The notes under the pieces were generated by a model. That model was not told where the DNA came from and did no database searches. It worked only from the letters and a program-made list of their open reading frames with translations. From NCBI RefSeq assembly GCF_900141755.1, contig NZ_LT670844.1:4898001-4962000 (forward strand): DNA of 64,000 nucleotides. Reading direction: 5' to 3'. Position 1 is the first letter of the stretch; every line of letters starts with the position of its first letter. The stretch is from Bradyrhizobium lablabi. Lineage in GTDB: Bacteria; Pseudomonadota; Alphaproteobacteria; Rhizobiales; Xanthobacteraceae. This document shows positions 8,322 to 17,287 of this stretch, in pieces. The translations under genes were made by a program, and so were the position numbers.

Positions 8322-9296
8322 ATGCCGCTTCCAGCCTCGCTGCAGGGTCGACTTGAGCTGCCGGTACTCGGCGCGCCGCTGTTCATCGTGTCGGGGCCTG
8401 AACTCGTCATCGCCCAATGCAAGGCCGGCATCGTCGGCTCGTTTCCGGCCCTGAACGCGCGCCCGGTCGAGAAACTCGACGAGTGGCTAACGCGGATCGA
8501 GAACGAACTCGGCGAATACCAGGCGCTGCACCCGGAGAAAAAAGTCGCGCCCTACGCGGTCAACCAGATCTGCCACGTCTCCAATGACCGGCTAATGCAG
8601 GACATGGAGACCTGCGTAAAGCATCGCGTTCCCATCATCATCACCTCGTTGCGGCCGCCGTCGGAAATCGTCGAGGCCGCGCATTCCTATGGCGGCGTGG
8701 TGTTCCACGATGTCATCAACGTCAAGCACGCGCGGAAAGCCGCCGAGCAGGGTGTCGATGGTCTGATTCTGGTTTGCGCCGGCGCCGGCGGACATGCCGG
8801 CACGCTGTCGCCATTCGCGCTGGTGCGCGAAGTGAAGCAATGGTTCAAGGGCACCATCCTGTTGTCGGGCGCGATCGCCGACGGCTGGAGCATCGCGTCC
8901 GCGCTCGCGCTCGGCGCCGATCTGGCCTATATGGGCACCCGCTTCATCGCGACCGAAGAAGCCAATGCCGATCGGGCTTACAAGAACGCGCTCACCGCGC
9001 ATGCCGCGCACGACATCGTCTATTCGAACCTGTTCACCGGCGTGCACGGCAACTATCTCGGGCCGTCGATCGCGGCCGCAGGCCTCGATCCCAACAATCT
9101 GCCGGTCGCCGACAAGTCGAAGATGAATTTCGGCTCCGGCGGCAACATGAAGGTCAAGGCGTGGCGCGACATCTGGGGCTCCGGACAGGGTATCGGGCAG
9201 ATCACGGACGCGCCGCCGGTCGCCGAACTGGCGGAGCGGCTGAAGCTCGAATTTGCCGACGCCAGCGGCGATTTTGTAAAGCGGATCAGCGCTTGA
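8322..9296 (+). CDS. Nitronate monooxygenase / 2-nitropropane dioxygenase-like flavin oxidoreductase
   Basis: 324 residues from the ATG at 8322. The protein is an FMN-binding TIM barrel: an N-terminal strand LGAPLFIVSGPELVIAQ, the phosphate-binding region LVCAGAGGHAGTLSPFALV and LSGAIADGWSIASALALGADLAYMGTRF in the order seen in NAD(P)H-dependent nitronate monooxygenase-like enzymes. The HAGTLSPF segment matches the class with catalytic His. Likely chemistry is flavin-dependent oxidation of a nitronate or a related enolisable substrate. Many members are enoyl-reductase-like, so the true substrate is open. A TTG at 8295 would extend it nine codons. The gene is divergent from the PadR gene and probably controlled by it. 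Confidence 0.85.
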   Translation: MPLPASLQGRLELPVLGAPLFIVSGPELVIAQCKAGIVGSFPALNARPVEKLDEWLTRIENELGEYQALHPEKKVAPYAVNQICHVSNDRLMQDMETCVKHRVPIIITSLRPPSEIVEAAHSYGGVVFHDVINVKHARKAAEQGVDGLILVCAGAGGHAGTLSPFALVREVKQWFKGTILLSGAIADGWSIASALALGADLAYMGTRFIATEEANADRAYKNALTAHAAHDIVYSNLFTGVHGNYLGPSIAAAGLDPNNLPVADKSKMNFGSGGNMKVKAWRDIWGSGQGIGQITDAPPVAELAERLKLEFADASGDFVKRISA

Positions 9297-9366
9297 GCGC
9301 TTGAACAAAACGCGATGTCGGGCAGCCGCAAATGCGGCCGGAATTTCACGCAACGGGAGACGTCCG

Positions 9367-9750
9367 ATGAGCATGACCGGCCTTGAGAAGTGGTACGGCT
9401 ACATGAAGTCCCACGACGACGCGGCGCTGTGGGATCTGCTTGACCCTGACGCGGTGTTCGAAAGCCCCGTCGTGCACACGCCGCAGCGCGGGCGCGACAT
9501 CACGTTCAAATATCTTTCGAGCGCGGGCAAGGTGCTGGGCGGCGCGGGTTTTGTCTATACCGGCGAATGGCGGAGCGATGCCGGTGCGGTGCTCGAGTTC
9601 GAAACCGAGATCGACGGAATAAAACTCAACGGCGTCGATATCATCCGTTTCGGCGACGATGGCCGCATCACCCATTTCAAGGTGATGGTGCGCCCGCTCA
9701 AGGCGATCAACCTGCTGCACCGGCTGATGGGAGAGCAACTGGCGAAGTAG
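9367..9750 (+). CDS. SnoaL/NTF2-like fold protein
   Basis: 127 residues starting MSMTGLEKWYGYMKSHDD, with GGGAGA upstream of the ATG. The sequence follows the cone-shaped NTF2/SnoaL pattern: a first helix (LEKWYGYMK), ALWDLLDPDAVFESPVVHTPQRGRD, a second helix around FKYLSSAGKVLGG, then beta strands (VLEFETEIDGIKLNGVDIIRFGDDGRITHF). The motif INGVDIIRF/DDGRI is typical. Function varies widely across the fold, from isomerases to ligand binding, so none is claimed. It lies 70 nt after the NMO-like gene on the same strand and may be cotranscribed with it. Confidence 0.75.
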   Translation: MSMTGLEKWYGYMKSHDDAALWDLLDPDAVFESPVVHTPQRGRDITFKYLSSAGKVLGGAGFVYTGEWRSDAGAVLEFETEIDGIKLNGVDIIRFGDDGRITHFKVMVRPLKAINLLHRLMGEQLAK

Positions 9751-9806
9751 TGACGTGAATTTGCTCAAAGGCTGCTTCGAAAACTGCTTTGGGCCACCGG
9801 AATCGG

Positions 9807-9828
9807 CTAAGGTCCATTTCTGGACCTT
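9807..9828. promoter_or_regulatory. Perfect 9-bp hairpin/palindrome upstream of the beta-oxidation block
   Basis: TAAGGTCCA (9807-9815) and TGGACCTTA (9820-9828) are exact reverse complements around a TTTC loop. The element lies 67 nt before the acyl-CoA dehydrogenase start. There is no T-run, so it is more likely an operator or leader hairpin than a terminator. The regulator is unknown. Confidence 0.5.
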
Positions 9829-9894
9829 AAGCAATTGCGGCTCTGCAAAATCTGCCCTAAACGAAGCCTGCTGAGCAGGCCCCGAGAGGACATC

Positions 9895-11685
9895 ATGCCG
9901 ATCTACAAAGCCCCGGTAGAAGACGTCAATTTCCTGCTCAACGACGTGTTTCAGATCGACCGCTACGACAATCTTCCCGGCTTTTCCGACGCCTCCGCCG
10001 ATGTGCGCGAGGCGATTTTGTCGGAGGCCGCAAAACTCAGCGAGGAAGTGCTGCAGCCGCTCAATCGTGTGGGCGATATCGAGGGCTGCACCCGCCATGA
10101 CGATGGCAGCGTGACCACGCCGAAAGGTTTCAAGGAAGCCTTCAAGCAGGTCGCCGAAGGCGGTTGGCTCGGGCTGTCGGCGCCGACTGAATATGGCGGT
10201 CAGGGCTTGCCGGTGACGCTGAGCCAGGCCGTCAACGAATTCCAGATCTCGGCCAACATGGCGTTCTCGATGTATGCCGGCCTGACCATGGGCGCGACCG
10301 CGGCGCTCGTGGTGCACGGCAAGCCCGAACAGAAGAAGATGTTCGTGCCGAAGATGGTCGCCGGACAATGGACCGGCACCATGAATCTCACCGAGCCGCA
10401 ATGCGGCACCGATCTCGGCCTGTTGCGCACCAAGGCGGTCAAGCAGGCCGACGGCAGCTACAAGATATCAGGGACAAAAATCTTCATCTCCGCCGGCGAG
10501 CATGACCTCGCAGAAAACATCATCCATCTGGTGCTCGCCCGGATCGAGGGGGCGCCCGCCGGCATCAAGGGCGTGTCGCTGTTCGTGGTGCCGAAGATTC
10601 TTGTGAATGCCGACGGGTCGCTCGGCGCGCGCAATGGCGTGTCCTGCGGCTCGATCGAGCACAAGATGGGCATCCACGGCAATTCCACCTGCGTGATGAA
10701 TTACGACGGCGCCATTGGCTGGCTGATCGGCGAGGAAAACAAGGGCATGCAGGGCATGTTCGTGATGATGAACGAGGCGCGGCTCGGCGTCGCCGTGCAG
10801 GGCCTGGCGCAATCCGAAGTCGCCTATCAGAACGCGGTCGCCTATGCGCGGGATCGCCTGCAGGGCCGCGCGCTGACGGGGCCGAAGGCACCCGAAAAAC
10901 CGGCCGATCCGATCATCGTGCATCCCGACGTGCGCCGCACGCTGCTCACGATCCGCGCCTTCAACGAGGCGGCGCGCGCGATGGTGGTGTGGACTGCGCT
11001 CAAAAGCGACGTCGCTCATCGCTCCCCCGACCCCAAGGATCGCCAGGAGGCGGACGACCACATGGGGCTGATGACGCCGGTCATGAAGGGCGTCTTGACC
11101 GACGTCGGATTCTCCAACGCGGTGCTGGCGCAGCAGATGTATGGCGGTCACGGCTATATCGCCGAGCAGGGCATGGAGCAGTTCGTGCGCGATGCGCGCA
11201 TCGCCATGATCTATGAGGGCGCCAACGGCATTCAGGCGCTCGATCTCGTCGGGCGCAAATTGCCGCGCGACGGCGGCCGCGCCGTGATGACTTTTTTCGG
11301 CGAGGTCGCGGCCTTCGCCAAGGATCACGTCACTGAGGAGGGGATGAAGCCCTATGTCGCTCCCTTGAGCGCAGCCCTTGGCCATCTGCAGCAGGCCACC
11401 ACCTGGCTGATGCAGAACGCGATGACGAAGCCGGACAATGCAGGTGCTGCCGCCACCGACTACATGCAATTGTTCGGCCTCGTCACCTTCGCCTATATGT
11501 GGGCAAAGATGGCAAAGGTGGCGCTGGACAAGATTGCGGGCAGCGGCACCACGCCCTATCTGACCACCAAGCTCGTGACCGGCCGCTTCTTCATGGAACG
11601 GATGCTGCCGGAAACCTCACTGCACCTTGCGCGCATCCAGACGGGATGTGCGACCACCATGGAATTGGCGGCGGAAGCGTTCTGA
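9895..11685 (+). CDS. Acyl-CoA dehydrogenase with C-terminal extension
   Basis: 596 residues from the ATG at 9895 (MPIYKAPVEDVNFLL), preceded by GAGAGG. This is the long (about 600 aa) class of FAD acyl-CoA dehydrogenases with an AcylCoA_dehC-type C-terminal domain. Visible elements are the N-terminal helical domain, the FAD-binding segment MNLTEPQCGTDLGLLRTKA, the linker GTKIFISAGEHD, and the catalytic-base region RIAMIYEGANGIQALDLVGRK with Glu. QMYGGHGYIAEQGMEQ is also characteristic. It should introduce the alpha,beta double bond in the first step of fatty acyl-CoA beta-oxidation. The downstream thiolase and FadB-like genes support this. Confidence 0.92.
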   Translation: MPIYKAPVEDVNFLLNDVFQIDRYDNLPGFSDASADVREAILSEAAKLSEEVLQPLNRVGDIEGCTRHDDGSVTTPKGFKEAFKQVAEGGWLGLSAPTEYGGQGLPVTLSQAVNEFQISANMAFSMYAGLTMGATAALVVHGKPEQKKMFVPKMVAGQWTGTMNLTEPQCGTDLGLLRTKAVKQADGSYKISGTKIFISAGEHDLAENIIHLVLARIEGAPAGIKGVSLFVVPKILVNADGSLGARNGVSCGSIEHKMGIHGNSTCVMNYDGAIGWLIGEENKGMQGMFVMMNEARLGVAVQGLAQSEVAYQNAVAYARDRLQGRALTGPKAPEKPADPIIVHPDVRRTLLTIRAFNEAARAMVVWTALKSDVAHRSPDPKDRQEADDHMGLMTPVMKGVLTDVGFSNAVLAQQMYGGHGYIAEQGMEQFVRDARIAMIYEGANGIQALDLVGRKLPRDGGRAVMTFFGEVAAFAKDHVTEEGMKPYVAPLSAALGHLQQATTWLMQNAMTKPDNAGAAATDYMQLFGLVTFAYMWAKMAKVALDKIAGSGTTPYLTTKLVTGRFFMERMLPETSLHLARIQTGCATTMELAAEAF

Positions 11686-11696
11686 CCGGTGGCGCG

Positions 11697-12005
11697 ATGT
11701 CGGCAGCCGAGGCGATCCTTGCGGAGTTTCGCGCCTTCGGCGTCGGCCGTCGACGCGACATGTTTTGTGCTCGATCAGCGTTCGACATCGTCGACCGCTG
11801 CGCGCGCGATGGAGTTGGCGTTCTCGGCATCGAGGGATTTTATCTGACAGACAAGATGACAATGCCGCAGCCCGATCATATCCTCGACCTCAGCGTCAAT
11901 CCGCGCGCCTATGATGCTGCCCGCCATTTTCTTCGCTTGGGCGAAGGACTGCCTCTGTTCTACGAGTTCACGTTGGACGATGATGCGGTGAAAGGATCCG
12001 TTTAG
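11697..12005 (+). CDS. Conserved hypothetical protein inside the beta-oxidation block
   Basis: 102 residues from the ATG at 11697, only 11 nt after the acyl-CoA dehydrogenase stop. I do not recognise the family with certainty. The core VGVLGIEGFYLTDK, followed by a hydrophilic MTMPQPDHILDLSV, looks like a small alpha/beta protein without signal peptide or membrane helix. The segment resembles immunity-protein-like folds in general shape only. Position suggests cotranscription with fatty-acid oxidation genes, but no role can be named. Codon use is similar to its neighbours, though the gene is slightly less GC-biased. Confidence 0.65.
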   Translation: MSAAEAILAEFRAFGVGRRRDMFCARSAFDIVDRCARDGVGVLGIEGFYLTDKMTMPQPDHILDLSVNPRAYDAARHFLRLGEGLPLFYEFTLDDDAVKGSV

Positions 12006-12071
12006 CCCGCATTATGACGTTCTCGACATTTAGCGTCCCGCACCTACGCGATGGCCATCAGGAGACCTAAG

Positions 12072-13280
<1,209 letters not shown>

Positions 13281-13285
13281 GCGAC

Positions 13286-13380
13286 CGTAGGGTGGGCAAA
13301 GCGGAAGCGTGCCCACCATTCCAGATAACAAGCCGATAGATGGTGGGCACGGCGCAAAGTGCGCCTTTGCCCACCCTACG
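13286..13380. repeat. Palindromic intergenic repeat (CGTAGGGTGGGCAAAG family)
   Basis: CGTAGGGTGGGCAAAG at 13286-13301 is mirrored by CTTTGCCCACCCTACG at 13365-13380. The inner arms GTGCCCACCAT and ATGGTGGGCAC also pair. The element fills the gap between the thiolase and FadB-like genes and can form a long cruciform or mRNA hairpin inside the transcript. Confidence 0.85.
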
Positions 13381-13404
13381 CAGTGATCGAATTGGGAGCA
13401 CCAA

Positions 13405-15618
13405 ATGGCCTTCAAGAATTTCAAGATCGAGACCGACGCCGACGGCATTGCGCTCGTCACCTGGGACATTCCCGGCCGTTCGATGAATGTGCTGGATGAG
13501 ACCACGATCACCGAGCTTGAGGAAATCGTGAAGCAAACTTCCGCCGACGCTGCCGTCAAGGGCGTCGTCGTCACCTCGGGCAAGGAGGCGTTCTCCGCCG
13601 GTGCTGACCTCTCGATGCTGGAGGGCATGAACCGCCGATATACCGACCTCTTGAAAGCCAAGGGCGAGGTCGCAGCCAACCAGATGCTGTTCGATGAAAG
13701 CAGAAAGTCCTCGCTGGTGTTTCGATCCATCGAAACTAGCGGAAAACCTTGGGCGGCCGCGATCAACGGGCTCGCGCTCGGCGGCGCCTTTGAGCTCACG
13801 CTGTCCTGCCATTACCGCGTTGCCGCCGACAATCCGAAGACGCGTCTCGGCCTGCCCGAGGTAAAAGTCGGCCTGTTCCCCGGCGCCGGCGGCACCCAGC
13901 GCGTGCCGCGCATCGTGCCGCCGCAGGATGCGATGCAGATGCTCCTAAAGGGCGAGGCGGTCAATCTCGCCAAGGCCAAGGCCCTAAAACTGATCGACGC
14001 CATCGTCCCCGCTTCCGATCTCATCAAATCGGCAAAAGACTGGATCAAGGGCGGCGGCACGGCTGTCGCGCCCTGGGACACCAAGGAATTCAGGCTGCCG
14101 GGAGGCCCGGTCTATTCGAAGGCCGGCATGATGATGTTCCCGGCCGGCAACGCGATCTTCCGCCGCGAAACGTTTGATAATTATCCGGCGGCGCGCGCGA
14201 TCATGCAGTGCGTTTACGAAGGCCTGCAGTTACCGATCGATGCCGCGTTGCGGGTGGAGTCGCGCTATTTCACGCAAATCCTGCGCTCCAAGGAAGCGGC
14301 GGCAATGATCCGCAGCCTGTTCCTGTCGATGCAGGAATTGAACAAGGGCGCGCGGCGTCCGCAAAACGTGCCGCCGACCAAAGTGAAAAAACTCGCGGTG
14401 ATCGGCGCCGGCTTCATGGGCGCCAGCGTCGGCTATGTCTCGGCGCGCGCCGGCATCGACGTGGTCCTGATCGACCGCGATCAGGAGAGCGCCGACAAGG
14501 GCAAGGGCCACGCCAAGGCCGTGATCGACGATCTGATCAAGAAGGGCCGCGCGAAGGAAAGCGATAGCGATGCAATCCTGTCGAAGATCACCGCGACCGC
14601 TGACTACAACGCGCTGAAGGATTGCGATCTCATCATCGAAGCCGTGTTCGAGGATCGAAAAGTAAAGGCGGAAACCTACGCCAAGGCGCAGCCGCTCTTG
14701 AAGAGTGATGCGATCTTTGCCTCCAACACCTCGACCTTGCCGATCAATTCGCTGGCCGAGGAATTCAAGGACCAGGGCAAGTTCATCGGCATTCACTTTT
14801 TCTCGCCGGTCGAGAAGATGATGCTGGTGGAGATCATCGTCGGCAAGAACACCGGCGATGTCGCGCTCGCGACCGCGCTCGACTACGTGCGCGTGATCGG
14901 CAAGACCCCGATCGTGGTCAATGATTCCCGCGGCTTCTTCGCCAACCGCTGCGTGCTTCGTTTTACCGCCGAGGGCCTGGAAATGCTGATGGAAGGCGTG
15001 CCGCCGGCGATGATCGAGAATACCGCCAAGATGGCGGGCATGCCGGTCGGGCCGTTGTCGCTGTCCGATGAGGTCGCGCTCGATCTCGTACTGAAGATCA
15101 TGAAGGCCACAGAGGCCGATCTCGGCGCCAACGCCATCGACCAGGCCCAGAAGAAACTTCTGGTCGAGATGGTCGAGAAGCAGGGCCGTTTCGGCCGCAA
15201 GAACGGCAAGGGCTTTTACGATTATCCGGAAAAGGGCAAAGGCCAGAAGAGCCTGTGGTCGGAATTGGGCGGGCTGCAGCCAAAACATCTCGATCCCGAT
15301 ACGCTCGACGTCGAAGAATTGAAGCAGCGCTTTCTCGTCGTGCAGGCGGTGGAAGCCGCGCGCACAGTGGAGGATCACGTCATCACCGATATGCGCGAAG
15401 CCGATGTCGGCTCGATTCTCGGTTTTGGTTTTGCCCCGTTCACCGGCGGCACGCTGTCCTATATCGACTTCATGGGCACCAAGAATTTTGTCGCGCTGTG
15501 CCACAGACTGGAAGCCAAATACGGCTCGCGCTTCACTCCGCCGAAATTGTTGGAAGAGATGGCGGCCAAGGGCGAGACGTTTTACGGCCGCTTCCCGCCG
15601 AAGAAGCTGGCGGCGTAA
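13405..15618 (+). CDS. fadB: Bifunctional enoyl-CoA hydratase / 3-hydroxyacyl-CoA dehydrogenase
   Basis: 737 residues. The N-terminal crotonase domain (about 1-190) shows the oxyanion-hole segment FSAGADLSML and the two catalytic glutamates, in LGGAFELTLSC (about 128) and GLPEVKVGLFPGAGGTQR (about 152). The dehydrogenase part begins with the Rossmann motif VIGAGFMGASVGY near 333. The catalytic His region is FIGIHFFSPVEKMMLVE near 462, and two C-terminal dimerisation domains follow (NRCVLRFTAEG; GFGFAPFTGGTLSYID). It catalyses hydration of enoyl-CoA and NAD-linked oxidation of 3-hydroxyacyl-CoA. With FadA it should form the trifunctional beta-oxidation complex. Confidence 0.92.
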   Translation: MAFKNFKIETDADGIALVTWDIPGRSMNVLDETTITELEEIVKQTSADAAVKGVVVTSGKEAFSAGADLSMLEGMNRRYTDLLKAKGEVAANQMLFDESRKSSLVFRSIETSGKPWAAAINGLALGGAFELTLSCHYRVAADNPKTRLGLPEVKVGLFPGAGGTQRVPRIVPPQDAMQMLLKGEAVNLAKAKALKLIDAIVPASDLIKSAKDWIKGGGTAVAPWDTKEFRLPGGPVYSKAGMMMFPAGNAIFRRETFDNYPAARAIMQCVYEGLQLPIDAALRVESRYFTQILRSKEAAAMIRSLFLSMQELNKGARRPQNVPPTKVKKLAVIGAGFMGASVGYVSARAGIDVVLIDRDQESADKGKGHAKAVIDDLIKKGRAKESDSDAILSKITATADYNALKDCDLIIEAVFEDRKVKAETYAKAQPLLKSDAIFASNTSTLPINSLAEEFKDQGKFIGIHFFSPVEKMMLVEIIVGKNTGDVALATALDYVRVIGKTPIVVNDSRGFFANRCVLRFTAEGLEMLMEGVPPAMIENTAKMAGMPVGPLSLSDEVALDLVLKIMKATEADLGANAIDQAQKKLLVEMVEKQGRFGRKNGKGFYDYPEKGKGQKSLWSELGGLQPKHLDPDTLDVEELKQRFLVVQAVEAARTVEDHVITDMREADVGSILGFGFAPFTGGTLSYIDFMGTKNFVALCHRLEAKYGSRFTPPKLLEEMAAKGETFYGRFPPKKLAA

Positions 15619-15631
15619 AAAATTCGCGCGA

Positions 15632-15785
15632 GCCCCCATGCGCCGATCTCTTCGCCTCTCCCGCGTGCGGGGGAGGCCGACGCGCGAAGCGCGGCGGGTG
15701 GGGGCTCTCTCCGCGAATTCCAGCATCCGCTATGCGGCAACGCCCCCACCCCGGCCCTCCCCCGCAAGCGCGGGAGGGGGAGAAG
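15632..15785. repeat. Palindromic intergenic repeat (CCTCTCCCGC...GCGGGAGGGGG family)
   Basis: An interrupted repeat lies downstream of the FadB-like gene: CGCCTCTCCCGCGTGCGGGGG near the left end, GCGGCGGGTGGGGGCT in the middle, and CCCTCCCCCGCAAGCGCGGG near 15759-15778. The arms are partly complementary. Related modules occur at 30259-30478 and 34528-34554. Confidence 0.7.
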
Positions 15786-15798
15786 AATACACGACAAC

Positions 15799-15829
15799 AA
15801 AAAAAGCCGGATCGTCGATCCGGCCTTTT
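15799..15829. terminator. Bidirectional intrinsic terminator
   Basis: GCCGGATC (15806-15813) and GATCCGGC (15817-15824) form an 8-bp GC-rich stem. There are A residues before it (15799-15805) and CTTTT after it, so it can stop the FadB transcript on + and the GST transcript on -. Its place between two convergent genes fits. Confidence 0.85.
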
Positions 15830-15850
15830 CTCATCAACCGTCAAGAAAAC

Positions 15851-16465
15851 TCACGCCGCCTTCATCAGGCCTTCCTTGGTCAGCGCTTCCTGGACCATCG
15901 GGCGCGCGCCGACGCGGGTCTTGTAGGCCAGCAGGTTCGGCATTGCCGACAGGTCAAATTTCATCCGGTCGGCCCAGGCCAGCATCGTGAACAGATAGCC
16001 GTCGGCGACGGTGAACTGCTTGCCCATCAGATAATCCCGGCCGGCAAGCTGGCTGTCGATATATTTGAACTTGCCCATCACCCGGTCCTTGAAAAAGGCC
16101 TTGGCGTCGTCCGCCAGCACCGGCGAGAACAGCGGGCCGAAATTCTTGTGCACTTCCGAGGTGATGAAGTTCAGCCACTCCAGCAGCTTGTAGCGCTCGG
16201 CGCTGTCGCGGGCGGGTGCGAGGTTCTTGGAGGCCGCCTTGTCGGCGATCATCTGCACGATGACCGGGCCTTCGGTCACCAATTCGCCGCTGTCGAGGGC
16301 GAGCGCTGGCACCTGGCCCTTGGGATTGACCTTCAGGTAGTCGTCGCCGTTCTCGAGCTTCTTGGCCTTGAGATCGACCTTGACCAGGTCGTAGGGCAGA
16401 CCTGCTTCCAGCAGCGCGATGTGGGGGGAGAGCGAGCAGGCTCCCGGCGAATAATACAGTTTCAT
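15851..16465 (-). CDS. Glutathione S-transferase, beta class
   Basis: 204 residues. The N-terminal thioredoxin-like domain starts MKLYYSPGACSLSPHIAL, with Cys10 in the position of the active-site cysteine of bacterial beta-class GSTs. It continues through NPKGQVPALALDSGELVTEG (cis-Pro and glutathione gamma-Glu site). The helical C-terminal domain contains the N-capping motif FTVADGYLFTML. It is expected to conjugate or bind glutathione in the cytoplasm. It is divergent from a MarR regulator with an inverted repeat between them, and gshA lies close by, consistent with a glutathione/detoxification neighbourhood. Confidence 0.9.
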   Translation of the reverse strand: MKLYYSPGACSLSPHIALLEAGLPYDLVKVDLKAKKLENGDDYLKVNPKGQVPALALDSGELVTEGPVIVQMIADKAASKNLAPARDSAERYKLLEWLNFITSEVHKNFGPLFSPVLADDAKAFFKDRVMGKFKYIDSQLAGRDYLMGKQFTVADGYLFTMLAWADRMKFDLSAMPNLLAYKTRVGARPMVQEALTKEGLMKAA

Positions 16466-16563
16466 CGGAATTTTCCTTCCCTTGGATTATTGGGTATGGG
16501 AGCTAGAGCCTCGTCGGGGCTGATCGGGTCAGAACCGACCGGGCTCTAAATTCGCATTTTGAC

Positions 16564-16607
16564 GCGTTTTCTTCACGCGAACCGGTACCTACCTCGCTTG
16601 AAAACGC
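16564..16607. repeat. Short palindromic repeat (GCGTTTTC...GAAAACGC)
   Basis: GCGTTTTC (16564-16571) and GAAAACGC (16600-16607) are exact reverse complements enclosing ACCGGTACC. The core with GGTAC is shared with the element at 44408-44456. Elements like this are frequent between Rhizobiales genes. Confidence 0.7.
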
Positions 16608-16618
16608 CATTAAATGAC

Positions 16619-16664
16619 TAAATGCATCTGCATGAAAGAGTCAAGATTGATGCAGCTGCATTTA
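16619..16664. promoter_or_regulatory. Long inverted-repeat operator candidate for the MarR protein
   Basis: TAAATGCATCTGCAT (16619-16633) is mirrored by ATGCAGCTGCATTTA (16650-16664), matching at 14 of 15 positions, with a 16-nt spacer. Each arm is itself partly palindromic (ATGCAT; GCAGCTGC). It lies 39 nt before the MarR ATG and about 155 nt before the GST start, the expected place for autoregulation and shared control. Confidence 0.7.
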
Positions 16665-16702
16665 GTGCGGTAGACTGACCGGTGACATCTATAGGCCAGA
16701 CC

Positions 16703-17191
16703 ATGAAACGCAAACCATCGACCGAGGCGACCGCCGCCTGGATTCGCCTGATGCGGGTCCAGAGCCGGGTGCTGGACGCCGTCGAGCAGGAGCTGAAGAA
16801 AGCCGGTTTCCCGCCGCTGGCCTGGTACGACGCGCTGCTGGAGCTTTCGCGCGCGCCGACCGGAGAGATGCGCCCGGTGGAGCTGGAAAAGCAGATGCTG
16901 ATCCCGCAATATTCGACCTCGCGGCTGATCGACCGGCTGGTCGACGAGGGCCTCGCCGCGCGGCGCGAATGCAAGATCGACAAGCGCGGCCAGTTCGTCG
17001 AGATCACGGAAGCCGGGCGCGAATTGCAGAAGAAGATGTGGAACGCCTATTCGGCCGCGATCGAAAAGCATGTCGGCTCGAAACTGTCCGATGCGGATGC
17101 TATAAAGCTCTGCGGTCTGCTCGACCGGCTGGGCTGCTCGTGCGGCGAGGCGCAAATGGCAGCCGCAAGAGACGGCGCGCCCGCACGATGA
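16703..17191 (+). CDS. MarR family transcriptional regulator
   Basis: 162 residues from the ATG at 16703 (MKRKPSTEATAAW). The middle holds the winged helix-turn-helix: MRPVELEKQMLIPQYSTSRL as the recognition region and CKIDKRGQFVEITEAGREL as the wing, with the D-x-R-G motif of MarR proteins. The C-terminal helices carry two cysteines (LLDRLGCSCGEAQ), a possible redox or metal switch. A GTG at 16682 is an alternative start. It is divergent from the GST gene and likely binds the 16619-16664 repeat. The effector is unknown. Confidence 0.88.
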   Translation: MKRKPSTEATAAWIRLMRVQSRVLDAVEQELKKAGFPPLAWYDALLELSRAPTGEMRPVELEKQMLIPQYSTSRLIDRLVDEGLAARRECKIDKRGQFVEITEAGRELQKKMWNAYSAAIEKHVGSKLSDADAIKLCGLLDRLGCSCGEAQMAAARDGAPAR

Positions 17192-17208
17192 TATTGCTTT
17201 TGCCCACT

Positions 17209-17238
17209 GCATCCCCGGACCTGATGGTCCAGGGATGC
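17209..17238. repeat. Hairpin between MarR gene and gshA
   Basis: GCATCCCCGGACC (17209-17221) faces GGTCCAGGGATGC (17226-17238) with a four-base TGAT loop and a single C/A mismatch. There is no T-run, so it is probably a short repeat or transcript-processing hairpin rather than a terminator. Confidence 0.6.
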
Positions 17239-17287
17239 CCCCGTCACCGCGCGCGTTCGGTCGAAGCGCCCTTCATCCGGAATTTTC

